Source: Bacteroidota bacterium
GTDB taxonomy: Bacteria; Bacteroidota; Bacteroidia; AKYH767-A; OLB10
Direction: 5' to 3'
Length of the DNA: 64,000 bases
NCBI GenBank assembly: GCA_016699635.1
Contig: CP064983.1
Span: forward strand, 1,550,001-1,614,000
In this document: positions 40,517-48,674 of the stretch, one piece after another
Numbering within the stretch: the stretch's first letter is position 1
Layout of the letters: the number at the start of each line of letters is the position of its first letter
Position numbers and translations under genes: made by a program
The notes under the pieces: generated by a model
Told to the model about the DNA's origin: nothing
The model's input: the letters and a program-made list of their open reading frames with translations, nothing else
Database searches by the model: none

Positions 40517-40539
40517 GTTACTTAATTTTTTGGTTACAT

Positions 40540-40547
40540 CAAAAGTA
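40540..40547 (-). promoter_or_regulatory. -7 promoter box TACTTTTG of repeat-protein paralog 1
   Basis: On the minus strand TACTTTTG matches TAnnTTTG, 24 bases before the start at 40516. The same box and flanks occur before paralog 2. Confidence 0.55.
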
Positions 40548-40712
40548 TGCAATTCAAATGAGATAAAAAATAGTTTGGGATTTTTTTATCAGAATAAGAG
40601 AATGAATAAAAACTGACTGATTCAGAAATTTATTCTACTTATCTTCTAAAATTATTGTGGTCAACAATACAAAATCAGACTACTGGCTAAAATCTTCAAA
40701 TCTAAAAATCTC

Positions 40713-40750
40713 CTCAGCCACGGCTGAGCCGCGGCTGAGCGATGGCTGAT
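40713..40750. repeat. GC-rich palindromic repeats downstream of paralog 2
   Basis: CTCAGCCACGGCTGAG is a palindrome with two-base loop, followed by CCGCGG and GATGGCTGATCA. Three GGCTGA units follow each other; resembles the sequence at 37799-37826 and probably marks transcript end for paralog 2. Confidence 0.6.
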
Positions 40751-40760
40751 CAAAAATTTA

Positions 40761-43413
40761 CTACCGCTTAACAAACTTCTTTACCACCACACCTTGTGTG
40801 CTGTATGCTTTTACAAAATAAACTCCGTTTTGAAATTGACTGATGTTTATCTTTAAATTTTGGTGGTTGTTGGTTTTCTTTTCAAACACAATTTTTCCAA
40901 GCACGTCTATTACTTGTATTTTTTCAACTGCTGCTATTTGCTGAATATTTAATTCAGATTGAGCAGGATTTGGGAATAATTGTATGTTTTCTGCACTCTG
41001 ATATGATGCTATTCCTGTTGGTAGTACAACATGTGTTGTTGCTGTGTTGGTTATTACAGGATTATTAAAATCAAAATAAATTGCTGCAATGTTTTGTATG
41101 CTATCATTCAATACCAAACTTGTTTTTGGTTTTATTCTGTAATGAATAAAGCCATGACTGAAAGGCTCGTTTACATTACTATCGGGCAAAAGAATATTAT
41201 CAAACTTAAACTCCATGTTGCGCTCATGATAAATAAAATTTATGTTTACAGGATGCGATGATGCAACATATTCTAAGGTGTTTAACTGAAGTTTATTTGT
41301 ATCTAACGGATTTAAAATTTTAACATTAAAAGCTGTATCGTTTCCGGTGTTTTGAAAACGGATGATGTAATCTAAATAGGGTGGATTGGGAATTTCTGTA
41401 GTGAATAAAGTATCTCTACTTACTAAAATATCATTGGGGTCAAATGAACCAGTGGTAAAAACCTCCCAAGAACTGTAATTACATCCTGGATTAGCATCAC
41501 CGGCAACAGGCTCTATTCGTACTCTAGAATTGATAAGTGAACCAATGGGCAAACCCGTATGCACATTTACTGTAACAACAATACTTCCTGACTGAAAAGG
41601 TGCAAGCGAGCCAATATTCCATACGACAGAATCGGTTGTAACAGAAGTAGGAGTTACATTAGCACTTGCAAATGAAATATTAGTATCAGGAAAGAAGATT
41701 ACTGTTGGCGAAAGTGTTGTAGTACCATTATTAATATAGCTGATATTGTATGTTGCATCAAACCCAGAACGGAATAAAGAAACTGGTGTAAGCTTAACAC
41801 ACACATCATTTATAATACCATTAGGCTGAAATGCAAAATCATTTAATGAATCTACTTGTTGAATAGAATTAAAATAAGCAGTATGAACTAATGGGACACT
41901 GTTGTAGTAATTTAATGTTGCAGCAGAAACAGTAAAATTTCCTGTATCTAAAACAGATACATTATAATTTCCATTTTGCTGAGAAAAAGTAAATCTTCCT
42001 GTATTTTGTTCAGTAACCATTTTGTTAGCTACACCCATTTCACCAACATCTTGTATGGTATTACTATTATCATCAAAATAAAGGTTACCATTTATCAAGT
42101 TAAACTCATCTGTCAATTTCACTACCCAGTAGTCAAAGTATCCTTGTGAATCTTCAGCTTTATCACCGGAAATATCAGCATCAGAGTATCCTCCAAGAAT
42201 GTAACCACCATCAGAAGTTTGTTGAACCGAATATAACCAATCGTCATAATTTCCGCCAATAGTATTCTGCCATAGAATATTTCCAGATGCATCTAATTTA
42301 ACCACCCAATAGTCAAAATCGCCTTGTGAACTTTCAGTTTTATCTCCGGAAATACCGGAATTAGAATGCCCTCCAAGAAAATAGCCACCATCAGTAATCT
42401 GTTGAATCGAATATAGTTCATCATTTCCACTTCCTCCAATAGTATTTTGCCATTGAATATTTCCAGATACATCTAATTTAACCACCCAATAGTCAAAATC
42501 GCCTTGTGAGTTTTCTGTCTTATCTCCTGAAATGTCAGAATAAGACGATCCACCAAGAATATATCCACCATCTGAAGTTTGCTGAATCGAATTTAATATA
42601 TCATCACTATTTCCGCCAATAGTATTCTGCCATTGAATGTTTCCTATACTATCTAACTTTACTACCCAATAATCTGAACCTCCAAAAGAGTTTCTGTTTT
42701 ATCAATGGATATATTTGATAAGGACCACCCTCCAAGAATATATCCTCTATCATTAGTTTGTTGTATGGACGTTAATTGATCCACAGAATTACCACCAATA
42801 GTATTTTGCCATTGAATATTACCTGTTGGATCCAATTTCACAACCCAATAATCATCCGGTCCTTGATTATCTTCAGTTTTATCACCGGAAATACTCGACC
42901 GGGAATATCCACCAAGTATATATCCACCATCTGTAGTTTGTTGTATAGAAGTTAAATAATCACTATTATTTCCACCAATAGTATTCTGCCATTGAATATT
43001 TCCAGATGCATCTAATTTAACCACCCAATAATCGAAATCGCCTTGTGAATTTTCAGTTTTATCACCGGAAATATCGGAGTTAGAACGCCCCCCAAGAATA
43101 TAACCACCATCTGAAGTCTGTTGAATGGAATATAGTTCATCAAAAAACTCCCTCCTATAGTATTTTGCCATTGAATGTTTCCTTTACTATCTAACTTCAC
43201 AACCCAGTAGTCAAAGCCTCCTTGAAAATTTTCAGTTTTATCCCCGGAAATACCGGAGCTAGAATGCCCCCCAAGAATATAACCACCATCTGAAGTCTGT
43301 TGAATGGAATATAGTTGATCATGTCCACTTCCTCCAATATTATTTTGCCATTCTATTTCCTGTGCTTGCACAGTAGCGGCAAGTAAAATAAATAATAATG
43401 CTATAGTTTTCAT
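40761..43413 (-). CDS. Secreted repeat protein with type IX sorting domain (paralog 2, two frameshifts)
   Basis: Paralog of the 37844 gene, read as three blocks in three frames: 43012-43413, 42662-43171 and 40761-42695. Signal peptide LLFILLAATVQAQ, then seven repeats of the same 58-residue type, Ig-like/DUF11 region, DPNDILVSRD domain and type IX sorting domain. The frame breaks at 43142-43147 (six A, should be seven) and 42691-42693 (three T, should be four); with both bases restored the protein is 884 residues. The last ~330 residues are almost identical to paralog 1, while the repeats differ. Both genes and their promoters and 3' hairpins form a tandem duplication. Confidence 0.85.
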
Positions 43414-43435
43414 GATGCTTATATTTTTGTTTAAT

Positions 43436-43443
43436 CAAAAGTA
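43436..43443 (-). promoter_or_regulatory. -7 promoter box TACTTTTG of repeat-protein paralog 2
   Basis: Minus-strand TACTTTTG, 23 bases before the ATG at 43413, in a block of about 90 bases shared with the upstream region of paralog 1 (contains ATAAAAAAATCCCAAACTA on the minus strand). Confidence 0.55.
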
Positions 43444-43524
43444 TGTAATTAAAATGAGATAAAAAATAGTTTGGGATTTTTTTATCAGAATAAGAGAATG
43501 AATAAATGTTAGCTTGATTCAATG

Positions 43525-43619
43525 TTATGCTATTCTAATCTTCTTAAAACATCATTAGTTGTTCCAATATAATGTACACCAAGTTTTATTGAGTAAAGAA
43601 TATAAACAGAATAAACCAT
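43525..43619 (-). pseudogene. Truncated third copy of the GIY-YIG nuclease gene
   Basis: The minus strand from 43619 reads MVYSVYILYSIKLGVHYIG and stays close to the two intact copies for about 30 codons, then ends near 43525. The C-terminal half of the gene is missing; what follows is the 5' flank of secreted repeat-protein paralog 2. It keeps the same upstream terminator hairpin as the complete copies and is the outermost unit of the array. Confidence 0.75.
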
Positions 43620-43660
43620 AGTAATAAATAAAAAAGCCGAAGGCTTTTACCTTCGGCTTT

Positions 43661-43698
43661 GCTCCCCTCCTGTCCCGATAGCTATCGGGGTCGAACCA
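43661..43698 (-). repeat. tRNA-Asn 3'-end fragment with hairpin insert (outermost)
   Basis: Matches the T-arm and acceptor end of tRNA-Asn (GCTCCCCTCCTG on plus, then TCGAACCA) with the palindrome CCCGATAGCTATCGGG inserted in the T loop. Flanked by a terminator hairpin at about 43634-43660 and by the stop codon of the GIY-YIG gene at 43699. Confidence 0.75.
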
Positions 43699-43986
43699 TT
43701 ATTTATATTTATGTTTAAGCTTTTCAACAATCTCCGGAAACCGAATCAGATTTTCAATGTACACAACAGATTTCATCTTTTTAATATGCTTTTCAATTGC
43801 AAAAGCTTGCGTACTGTTTAATTCTCCAATAACAAATTTTAATTCCCATGGAATCCCTTTTGCTGAAAACGAGTCTGCAAACTCTTGCTTGTTATGCTGT
43901 TCTAATCTTCTTGCAACATCATTAGTTGTTCCAATATAATGTACACCAAGTTTTATTGAGTAAAGAATATAAACAGAATAAACCAT
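43699..43986 (-). CDS. Small GIY-YIG nuclease domain protein (copy A)
   Basis: 95 residues comprising little besides a GIY-YIG domain: YSVYILYS and HYIGTTNDVARRLEQHN carry the Tyr and Arg residues of the fold, and EKHIKKMKS supplies the conserved Glu region. This class resembles Slx1/UvrC-like nucleases, often called UPF0213 or excinuclease-like. Start at 43986 is chosen as the Met before YSVYIL; upstream in-frame codons run through the terminator and tRNA-like sequence and are unlikely to be coding. Its stop abuts the tRNA-derived fragment. Copy B, 367 bp away, differs by two residues. Confidence 0.85.
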   Translation of the reverse strand: MVYSVYILYSIKLGVHYIGTTNDVARRLEQHNKQEFADSFSAKGIPWELKFVIGELNSTQAFAIEKHIKKMKSVVYIENLIRFPEIVEKLKHKYK

Positions 43987-44000
43987 AGTAATAAATAAAA

Positions 44001-44025
44001 AAGCCGAAGGCTTTACCTTCGGCTT
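44001..44025. terminator. Array terminator hairpin (copy next to GIY-YIG A)
   Basis: AAGCCGAAGG and CCTTCGGCTT form a stem with loop CTTTA. The same hairpin recurs before each tRNA-derived fragment of the array at about 43634, 44369, 44510, 44652 and 44799. Confidence 0.8.
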
Positions 44026-44026
44026 T

Positions 44027-44065
44027 GCTCCCCCTCCTGTCCCGATAGCTATCGGGGTCGAACCA
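44027..44065 (-). repeat. tRNA-Asn 3'-end fragment with hairpin insert (between GIY-YIG A and B)
   Basis: GCTCCCCCTCCTG acceptor end, CCCGATAGCTATCGGG palindrome and TCGAACCA T-loop, then directly the 3' end of GIY-YIG copy B. Same structure as 43661-43698. Confidence 0.75.
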
Positions 44066-44353
44066 TTATTTATATTTATGTTTAAGCTTTTCAACAATCT
44101 CCGGAAACCGAATCAGATTTTCAATGTACACAACAGATTTCATCTTCTTAATATGTTTTTCAACTGCAAAAGCTTGCGTACTATTTAATTCTCCAATAAC
44201 AAATTTAAATTCCCATGGAATCCCTTTTGCTGAAAACGAGTCTGCAAACTCTTGCTTGTTATGCTGTTCTAATCTTCTTGCAACATCATTAGTTGTTCCA
44301 ATATAATGTACACCAAGTTTTATTGAGTAAAGAATATAAACAGAATAAACCAT
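44066..44353 (-). CDS. Small GIY-YIG nuclease domain protein (copy B)
   Basis: 95 residues, near-identical to copy A (two differences: WEFKF for WELKF, AFAVEKH for AFAIEKH). The frame continues upstream of 44353 through the terminator and a pseudo-tRNA (MTTINHVPIVIGTGSTPIAI...), which is read-through of array sequence, so the Met at 44353 is preferred. No ribosome binding site is obvious in either copy. The gene lies in a 367-bp tandem unit with its terminator and tRNA-derived fragment. Confidence 0.85.
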   Translation of the reverse strand: MVYSVYILYSIKLGVHYIGTTNDVARRLEQHNKQEFADSFSAKGIPWEFKFVIGELNSTQAFAVEKHIKKMKSVVYIENLIRFPEIVEKLKHKYK

Positions 44354-44393
44354 AGTAATAAATAAAAAAGCCGAAGGCTTTACCTTCGGCTTT

Positions 44394-44470
44394 GCTCCCC
44401 CTCCTGCCCCGATAGCTATCGGGGTCGAACCAGTTCCGATTACTATTGGAACATGATTAATAGTTGTCAT
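44394..44470 (-). repeat. Pseudo-tRNA-Asn module M1
   Basis: Matches the 3' half of tRNA-Asn: acceptor GCTCCCCCTCCTG, T-arm TCGAACCAG, anticodon region ATGATTAATAGTTGTCAT. Two palindromes are inserted, CCCCGATAGCTATCGGGG in the T loop and TTCCGATTACTATTGGAA in the variable region. Confidence 0.8.
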
Positions 44471-44536
44471 TTCTTCAAAGTACTTACTGATTTTTTTAAA
44501 TCAAAATTAAAAGCCGAAGGCTTTACCTTCGGCTTT

Positions 44537-44612
44537 GCTCCCCTCCTGCCCCGATAGCTATCGGGGTCGAACCAGTTCCGATTACTATTGGAACATGATT
44601 AATAGTTGTCAT
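44537..44612 (-). repeat. Pseudo-tRNA-Asn module M2
   Basis: Second copy of the same module, 143 bp after M1; the acceptor has one C fewer (GCTCCCCTCC). Spacer between modules (TTCTTCAAAGTACTTACTG) is conserved. Confidence 0.8.
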
Positions 44613-44680
44613 TTCTTCAAAGTACTTACTGATTTTTTTAAATCAAAATTAAAAAAGCCGAAGGCTTTACCTTCGGCTTT

Positions 44681-44757
44681 GCTCCCCCTCCTGCCCCGAT
44701 AGCTATCGGGGTCGAACCAGTTCCGATTACTATTGGAACATGATTAATAGTTGTCAT
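44681..44757 (-). repeat. Pseudo-tRNA-Asn module M3
   Basis: Third copy, 144 bp after M2 and 145 bp before the intact tRNA, with the same two palindromes and spacer. Confidence 0.8.
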
Positions 44758-44798
44758 TTCTTCAAAGTACTTACTGATTTTTTTAAATCAAAATTAAA

Positions 44799-44825
44799 AA
44801 AGCCGAAGGCTTTACCTTCGGCTTT
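44799..44825 (-). terminator. Terminator of tRNA-Asn
   Basis: AAAGCCGAAGG and CCTTCGGCTTT with loop CTTTA; directly follows the 3' end of the tRNA on the minus strand, with T-run beyond. Confidence 0.85.
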
Positions 44826-44826
44826 G

Positions 44827-44900
44827 CTCCCCCTCCTGGGCTCGAACCAGGGACCCCATGATTAACAGTCATGTGCTCTAACCAGCTGAGCTAAGGAGGA
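44827..44900 (-). tRNA. tRNA-Asn (anticodon GTT)
   Basis: 74 nt cloverleaf: acceptor TCCTCCT/AGGGGGA (with one T-G pair), D-arm GCTC AGCTGGTTA GAGC, anticodon stem CATGA/TCATG with loop CTGTTAA, variable region GGGTC, T-arm CCTGG/CCAGG with loop TTCGAGC. Discriminator G, CCA not encoded. It is the innermost member of a repeat array made from its own 3' end. Confidence 0.95.
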
Positions 44901-44959
44901 ATTTACCTCTTAAGAATTTCTGCCCTAAGACAGAAAAATGTTTTTCTTAACTCTAACCA

Positions 44960-44977
44960 TTCCGATAACAATCGGAA
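44960..44977. repeat. Palindrome TTCCGATAACAATCGGAA upstream of tRNA-Asn
   Basis: Seven-bp perfect arms with loop AACA, in the predicted 5' leader of the tRNA. Similar in sequence to the palindrome inserted in the pseudo-tRNA variable region. Confidence 0.6.
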
Positions 44978-45018
44978 CTAAAGCACGTGTAATCACGAAC
45001 ACGTTTGTAAAGGGACGG

Positions 45019-45026
45019 CAAAAATA
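45019..45026 (-). promoter_or_regulatory. Candidate -7 box TATTTTTG for tRNA-Asn
   Basis: Minus-strand TATTTTTG matches TAnnTTTG, about 120 bases before the tRNA 5' end. No good -33 element is seen. Confidence 0.35.
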
Positions 45027-45063
45027 GCTTTTTTTGGTTAAAAAAAAATTTTAACCCTATTTT

Positions 45064-46600
45064 TTATCCTGCCCAGCCTTCTCTATCTAAACTTCTGAAG
45101 TGTATTGCCTCGGCCAAATGCTCGGTTTTTATATCAGCACTGGCAGCTAAATCGGCTATAGTTCGAGATACTTTTAATATTCTGTCATAGGCTCGTGCCG
45201 AAAGACCTAATTTCTCCATTGCAGTCTTTAGCAGTTGATTACCCTCATCAGAAATACGACAGATGTCGTGCAGCATCTTACTGCTCATCTGTGCATTACA
45301 GTAAACGCCTTCCTGCTCTTTATATCTTTCTTCCTGAATTACCCGTGCTTCAACAACCCTTTTTCTGATATCTTCGCTTTTTTCGGAGACACGTTTTTTC
45401 GATAGCTCTGAAAAAGAAACCGGTGTAACTTCAACATGTAGGTCAATCCTGTCGAGCAATGGCCCTGAAATTTTACTGAGATAGCGCTGCACAATACCCG
45501 GAGCACAAACACATTCTTTTCCGGATGATTAAAAAATCCACAAGGACAGGGGTTCATAGAAGCTACAAGCATAAAACTGGCAGGGTATTCTACAGAAAAT
45601 TTAGCTCTGGAAATGGTCACCCTGCGTTCCTCCAGCGGCTGACGCATCACTTCAAGTACTGTTCGTTTAAATTCAGGCAACTCGTCTAAAAACAATACGC
45701 CATTATGTGCTAGTGATATTTCTCCTGGCTGTGGAATTCCGCCTCCGCCAACTAATGCAACATCGCTTATGGTATGATGAGGTGACCGGAACGGACGTAT
45801 AGAAATTAATGATGCCTGTTTACCCATTTTGCCGGCAACGGAATGGATTTTTGTTGTTTCTAATGCCTCATGTAATGTCAATGGTGGCAATATGGTAGGA
45901 AGTCGCTTTGCCAGCATGGTCTTACCCGCACCGGGCGGACCAATCAATATTACATTGTGCCCTCCTGCTGCTGCAATTTCCAGAGAGCGTTTAATGTTTT
46001 CCTGACCTTTAACATCACAGAAATCAAACTCACTTTTTGTCTGAGCAGAATAAAACTCATCGCGTGTATTGATCACAACGGGTTGCAAAGTGCCTTCACC
46101 GGTGAAAAAATCTATAACCTCTTTAATGTTACTGATACCATACACATCGAGCGAATCTACAATAGCGCCTCGCGTGCATTTTGTTGCGGCAGAAAAAAAC
46201 CTTTGAATCCATGTTTGCGCGCTTCAATAGCTATTGGCAATGCCCCTTTTATAGGCTGCAGGCTGCCATCGAGCGAAAGCTCACCCATGATAATATATTG
46301 CTCAATGTTTTCGGCAACTATCTGCTGACTTGCAGAAAGTATTCCCATAGCAATAGTTAAATCATAAGCCGAGCCTTCTTTGCGAATATCCGCTGGGGCC
46401 ATGTTTACTACTACCTTTTTTCCGGGCATTTTAAAGCCTGTATTTTTCAATGCTGCTTCAATTCGCTGATGGCTCTCTTTTACAGCATTATCGGGTAAGC
46501 CAACATGAAAAAATTTGGTTCCCTGATCAACATTTACTTCTACCGTTATTGGTGTGGCATTGATTCCATAGACTGCACAGCCGTAAGTTTTAACAAGCAT
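45064..46600 (-). CDS. comM: YifB/ComM family Mg chelatase-like AAA+ ATPase (two frameshifts)
   Basis: ComM is a hexameric helicase that aids branch migration during natural transformation. Three blocks, 46157-46600, 45339-46145 and 45064-45492, form one gene. Domains: N-terminal ChlI-like region (VGLPDNAVKESHQRIEAALKNTG), AAA+ domain with Walker A GPPGAGKT and Walker B LFLDELPEF, and C-terminal Mg_chelatase_C (SARAYDRILKVSRTIADL). Breaks: one missing base near 46166 (GCG CTA should be GCG GCT ATT) and one in the T4 run at 45517-45520; both restored give 512 residues, the usual size. The predicted partner functions (com pili) are not in the window. Confidence 0.88.
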
Positions 46601-46713
46601 ATAAAATAATAATGGCTAATTCTGTTTTTCTATTCGATAAACAAAAATAGCCATTAATAACTTTAAAAACCTAAAACATCATCCGCAAAGGTTTTTTTCT
46701 GCGGAAAATGTGG

Positions 46714-47130
46714 CTAACAAAATTCTTCGTAAGCAGCTTTCAGATTCTCTGCAATCATTTCAGCCGAGCGGCCTTCAATATGATGACGTTCTACAAAATG
46801 TACCAACTCACCGTCTTTAAACAATGCAATGCATGGTGAAGATGGCGGATATGGCAGGGTGTATTTTCTGGCTTGTGCCGTTGCTTCAACATCTTGTCCT
46901 GCAAATACTGTAACCAATTTTCCGGGTTTTTTATCACCTCTTAAAGAAAGTGTTACTCCCGGACGTGCCGTTCCTGCAGCGCATCCGCATACTGAGTTTA
47001 CAACCAACAGCACTGTTCCTTTGCTGTTTGGTAATGATGATTCAACATCTGAAGTGGTTTTTAATTCCTCAAAACCTACATTGGTTAATTCCTGGCGCAT
47101 AGGTGCGCATAATTGTTCCGGATATGGCAT
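46714..47130 (-). CDS. Bacilliredoxin (BrxA/BrxB, YphP/YqiW family)
   Basis: A 138-residue thioredoxin-like protein that removes bacillithiol (or similar thiol) from oxidised proteins. The active site CGCAAG carries the CxC pair; the opening PYPEQLCAPMRQELTNVGFEEL and the FVERHHIEGRSAEMI segment are typical of the family. Length matches. It lies alone, upstream of comM and about 110 bases from it, on the same strand. Confidence 0.9.
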   Translation of the reverse strand: MPYPEQLCAPMRQELTNVGFEELKTTSDVESSLPNSKGTVLLVVNSVCGCAAGTARPGVTLSLRGDKKPGKLVTVFAGQDVEATAQARKYTLPYPPSSPCIALFKDGELVHFVERHHIEGRSAEMIAENLKAAYEEFC

Positions 47131-47408
47131 TTTTAAATATTTTTTTGCAAAAGTATATAAATACTCTTATTTGTTATTCAGTTCAGATAACAGATTTTAA
47201 AGCACATTGTTTAAGTTTCTTACAATATTTTTTGACACCACAGAATTCCTGAATTTTTTCTTTTCTCATGGGCAATTCAATTTTAATTGAATAAAAAGTT
47301 GAATAATTTAAGCAAAATCTTACATCTGTAAGCATAACCACCCATAGCAGTGAAGCATTTCTGAAAAACTGTCGTTAAACTACTGTTTAATTTAAAGAAA
47401 TCTCCACA

Positions 47409-48280
47409 ATGGCAGAACACAAAACCTCTACTTCAAAGTACGAAAACAACATGTTTCCTGTAATAAAATTAGATTACAGCGGAAAAATTATTTATCACAA
47501 TGTAGCGGCAATGCCTATACTAAGTTATTGGCAATGCAAACTAAATGCTCCTGTAAACAATCAGGTAAAAGCTATTTATCCTGAAATTTTTAATGTAAAA
47601 ACGCCTGTGCCACATGATGCTTCAGTGCAATATCTTGAATACCTATTTCATTTCTCTGTAATTCCATATCCCGAAGCAGGATATATCGGAATTTATGGAC
47701 ACTGTATTGAAGAAGCATTAGTTGCTGTAACAAATTCAACAGAGCAACATCATTCAAAATGATCAGAACGGTTACTGCAATTCCCGAAGGCAATTTTAAT
47801 TCTGTTGACTTTAGCGAAGTTATTCGTCAGTCAATAGACAGGTTGCGCTATACAGAAGGAATTGATAAAGTAAATTTTGACATTAAAGTAGATATGAAAG
47901 CCCCTTTTGCTGGCAACAATAAATTGCTTGAAGTTGTTTTCAATAATTTAATTTCAAACGGCATTAAATACAGAAAAATTACGGGTGACCCATCTTCTAT
48001 GCGGTTACATGTTTATTGTGATGAACAAAAAGCCATCATCAATATTCAGGATAACGGACTGGGAATTGCACCTGATGAAGTAGGACAAATTTTTAATCTG
48101 TTTCAGAAAGAAAAACAGCCTGAACCCGGAAGAGGAATTGGCTTGTATATGGCCAAAGAAATTATTGAAAAACTAGGTGGAAACATCACCGTTGAATCTG
48201 TTTTAAATACCGGAACAGCATTCATCATTGAGATACCGAATAAATTAAACACCAAACCATTAAATAACTATTTTGAATAA
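47409..48280 (+). CDS. Histidine kinase lacking a DHp domain, or two-part sensor (frame joined by one base)
   Basis: Two frames: 47409-47762, a PAS-like sensor segment (MFPVIKLDYSGKIIYHNVAAMPIL ... IGIYGHCIEEAL), and 47759-48280, an HATPase domain (NNLISNGIKYR N-box, QDNGLGIAPDE, GRGIGLYMAKE). They overlap by ATGA; adding one A to the four-A run at 47756-47759 would fuse them (290 residues). No phospho-His DHp region is found between PAS and HATPase in either case, which is unusual. The receiver gene follows immediately. Both a two-gene layout and a single gene with a lost DHp region are possible. Confidence 0.6.
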
Positions 48281-48284
48281 GCTT

Positions 48285-48674
48285 ATGGCCAATAAATACC
48301 ACTCTGTTTTAGTTGTAGATGATAGTGAAGCCGAACAGGTGATGATAAAACAAATCATTACATCGGAGCCTTTTTGCGATCAGCTAAATGTTTATGCTGA
48401 TGCCCGTAAAGCACTTGATTTTATTAAAGCAACACCTATAGATCAGTTGCCCGAAATAATTTTCTTAGATATAGTTATGCCTGAAATGGATGGCTTTCAG
48501 TTTCTGAATGAGTTCGAGAAACTTTCTGAATCGGTGCGTCAGAAATGCAAGATTGTTTTATTGTCGAGTTCAGACAGTTTTAAAGATCTGAATCGTGCCA
48601 ACAAATGCCGTTATGTGAGAAGGTTTTTAAACAAACCATTAACCAACTCCATGCTGCAGGCAATTAATTTCTAG
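48285..48674 (+). CDS. Single-domain response regulator
   Basis: About 129 residues, a stand-alone receiver domain: VLVVDDSEAE acidic pair, phospho-acceptor Asp in FLDIVMPEMDG, Thr/Ser in LLSSSD, Lys in NKPLT. Start at 48285 (MANKYHSV) is preferred over the TTG at 48273 that overlaps the previous stop. It lies directly after the HATPase gene and so is its likely partner, and has no output domain. The 3' end overlaps tadA by four bases in convergent orientation. Confidence 0.87.
   Translation: MANKYHSVLVVDDSEAEQVMIKQIITSEPFCDQLNVYADARKALDFIKATPIDQLPEIIFLDIVMPEMDGFQFLNEFEKLSESVRQKCKIVLLSSSDSFKDLNRANKCRYVRRFLNKPLTNSMLQAINF

Noticed and set aside
44066..44470. Longer GIY-YIG start through the pseudo-tRNA (MTTINHVPIVIG...).
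   Set aside because: The extension translates terminator and tRNA-like sequence, and the analogous extension of copy A differs completely, so it is read-through, not coding.
44394..44900. Possible CRISPR array (regular repeats of about 144 bp).
   Set aside because: The units are tRNA-derived with hairpins, the spacers between them are identical, and there are no short repeats with unique spacers or cas genes.
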